A stretch of DNA of 64,000 nucleotides from Cherax quadricarinatus (lineage: Eukaryota; Arthropoda; Malacostraca; Decapoda; Parastacidae): assembly GCF_038502225.1 (NCBI RefSeq), contig NC_091372.1:8441482-8505481 (forward strand), written 5' to 3'. Positions 63,509 through 64,000 of this stretch are shown one piece after another (within the stretch, counting starts at the first letter, position 1; every line of letters starts with the position of its first letter). The notes beneath the pieces were generated by a model. The model was not told the origin of the DNA. It saw nothing but the letters and a program-made list of their open reading frames with translations, and made no database searches. The translations under genes were made by a program, and so were the position numbers.

Positions 63509-63511
<3 letters not shown>
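62709..63511 (-). mobile_element. LINE-B fragment, copy 3 of the cluster
   Basis: 3' terminus TACTCACC present twice (TACTCACCTATTTG tandem). The coding part covers the thumb and C-terminal region, 5'-truncated at SNWLLEFNPTKCK directly into a GT run. The sequence differs moderately from copies at 36.5 and 61 kb (GLTTLEARRVRGD; FKARYDKAHGAG), so it belongs to a sister subfamily. Confidence 0.9.
62788..63510 (-). pseudogene. LINE-B protein, C-terminal 240 residues, frame open
   Basis: From SNWLLEFNPTKCKVMKIGVG through LKEKDLGVSITPSISPEAH, VRPILEYAAPVWNPHLVKHV, YEERLREIGLTTLEARR, to KARYDKAHGAGRERT. Only the region after the RT catalytic site remains, so it has no activity despite the intact frame. 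The apparent histidine/threonine run upstream is the translated AC repeat. Confidence 0.88.

Positions 63512-63574
<63 letters not shown>
63512..63574. repeat. (GT)n microsatellite
   Basis: About 60 bp of GT repeats at the 5'-truncated end of the preceding LINE-B copy and the 3' end of the following one. Confidence 0.97.
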
Positions 63575-63576
63575 GT

Positions 63577-63790
63577 CTGTGTACTCACTAATTTGTACTC
63601 GCCGATTTCTGTTTGCAGTGGCCGAGACTCAGCTCCTGGTCCCATCTTTTAAAGTACTTAGATGGACCTTATGATATATACTCCAGAAGCTGTGTATTAA
63701 GTCTGCCTCCACCACTGCCTCATCCAAGTCATTCCACTTTTCATCCAACCTGACACTAAAGAAATACTTCCTGACATCACTGTGATTGAA
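63577..63790 (-). mobile_element. LINE-B relative, copy 4 of the cluster
   Basis: 3' end TACTCACTAATTTGTACTCG. The minus strand encodes a diverged tail (HSDVRKYFFSVRLDEKWND, EAVVEADLIHSFWSIYHK). It is 5'-truncated near 63790, where an HHR-related element starts. Confidence 0.8.
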
Positions 63791-63794
63791 TGTG

Positions 63795-64000
63795 AAAGTT
63801 AAGACACATGTGCAACATCTGGATATCTTTATTGTAGTAGACGTTTCGCCATCCAGTGGCTTTATCAATACAGATTCTAGGACATAATAGGAAGACAGTA
63901 GAATTATATACAAAAGATGAGGTAATCAGTCCCTCGGCCTTGGAGTTAGTGTTCACAGCATCGTGGTGGAGGAGAGTCTGGAGCAAAGGCAAGAAGACTG
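63795..64000 (-). mobile_element. HHR-related element, family D, runs off the window
   Basis: Reads GTTAAGACACATGTGCAAC, then a TTTATTG segment, ACGTTTCGCCATCCAGTGGC, and further right GGTAATCAGTCCCTCGGCCT, the same order as in family A and B units. The rest lies beyond 64000. Confidence 0.65.
63826..63873 (-). ncRNA. Hammerhead-like motif, family D, degenerate core
   Basis: Minus strand: TTGATAA in place of CTGANGA, stem II GCCA-CTGGA-TGGC, GAAACGTC then TACTACAATAAAG. The cleavage triplet would be the favoured GUC, but the core is altered at two conserved sites. Confidence 0.35.

Overview
The window is repeat-dense eukaryotic DNA with no convincing host protein-coding gene. Tandem minisatellites and microsatellites fill roughly half of it (my estimate from the array boundaries). 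Most of the rest is tRNA-derived SINEs, non-LTR retrotransposon fragments, one dead Tc1-type DNA transposon, one possible LTR-element remnant, and several units carrying hammerhead-ribozyme-like (HHR) RNA motifs. The repertoire (SINEs with internal Pol III boxes, 5'-truncated LINEs beside AC microsatellites, very long VNTRs) looks like a decapod crustacean, perhaps a crayfish. That placement is an inference from familiarity with such repeats and was not tested by a search.

Layout. 1-4065: a 20-bp satellite split by a SINE. 4066-5952: 28-bp satellite. 6103-7842: 30-bp and 16-bp arrays with a fold-back SINE between them. 8-9.1 kb: 3' ends of two LINE families. 9266-12779: a 32-bp palindromic satellite whose sequence quality collapses after 9712. 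12.8-18.4 kb: short arrays, LINE and SINE pieces. 18775-22533: about 88 copies of a 42-44-bp satellite. 22.6-27.6 kb: SINEs, AT microsatellites and a 5'-truncated LINE. 27656-28620: a complete HHR-bearing insertion with a 10-bp target duplication. 28.9-30.1 kb: a three-level nested SINE/SINE/LINE. 30.3-35 kb: 17-bp array and a second palindromic-type array split by the same SINE family seen at 2.2 kb. 35-41 kb: LINE, SINE and Tc1 remnants. 41030-44570: an almost full-length endonuclease+RT LINE, itself hit by an 87-bp perfect palindrome carrying HHR-like motifs. 45289-50545: thirteen copies of an HHR-like motif in 441-453-bp units, seven on the minus strand then six on the plus strand, forming a giant inverted array. 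51.3-55.7 kb: a 45-bp satellite split by an LTR-like remnant. 56037-59595: 29-bp satellite. 60.3-63.8 kb: four same-orientation LINE copies separated by GT runs. The last 200 bp is another HHR-related unit.

LINE families are labelled here for convenience. LINE-A is an endonuclease/RT element of RTE-like look. LINE-B is a CR1/Jockey-like RT whose copies sit in AC microsatellites. LINE-C is a CR1/L2-like element ending in a CTCCAGGTAAACTCCAGG-type 3' end. LINE-D is known here only by its 3' end. SINE-1 and SINE-V are two tRNA-derived families.

The most noteworthy system is the set of HHR-like units. Families with different flanks share a stem-loop with a UGU loop, the box GAAACGU, and a helix I that covaries between families. 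They occur as head-to-tail multimers, as inverted multimers and as target-duplication-flanked insertions, and no protein is encoded in the units. This resembles what is known of Penelope-like retroelements and of retrozymes (small non-autonomous hammerhead retroelements). Assignment to those classes is inference, and ribozyme activity is untested.
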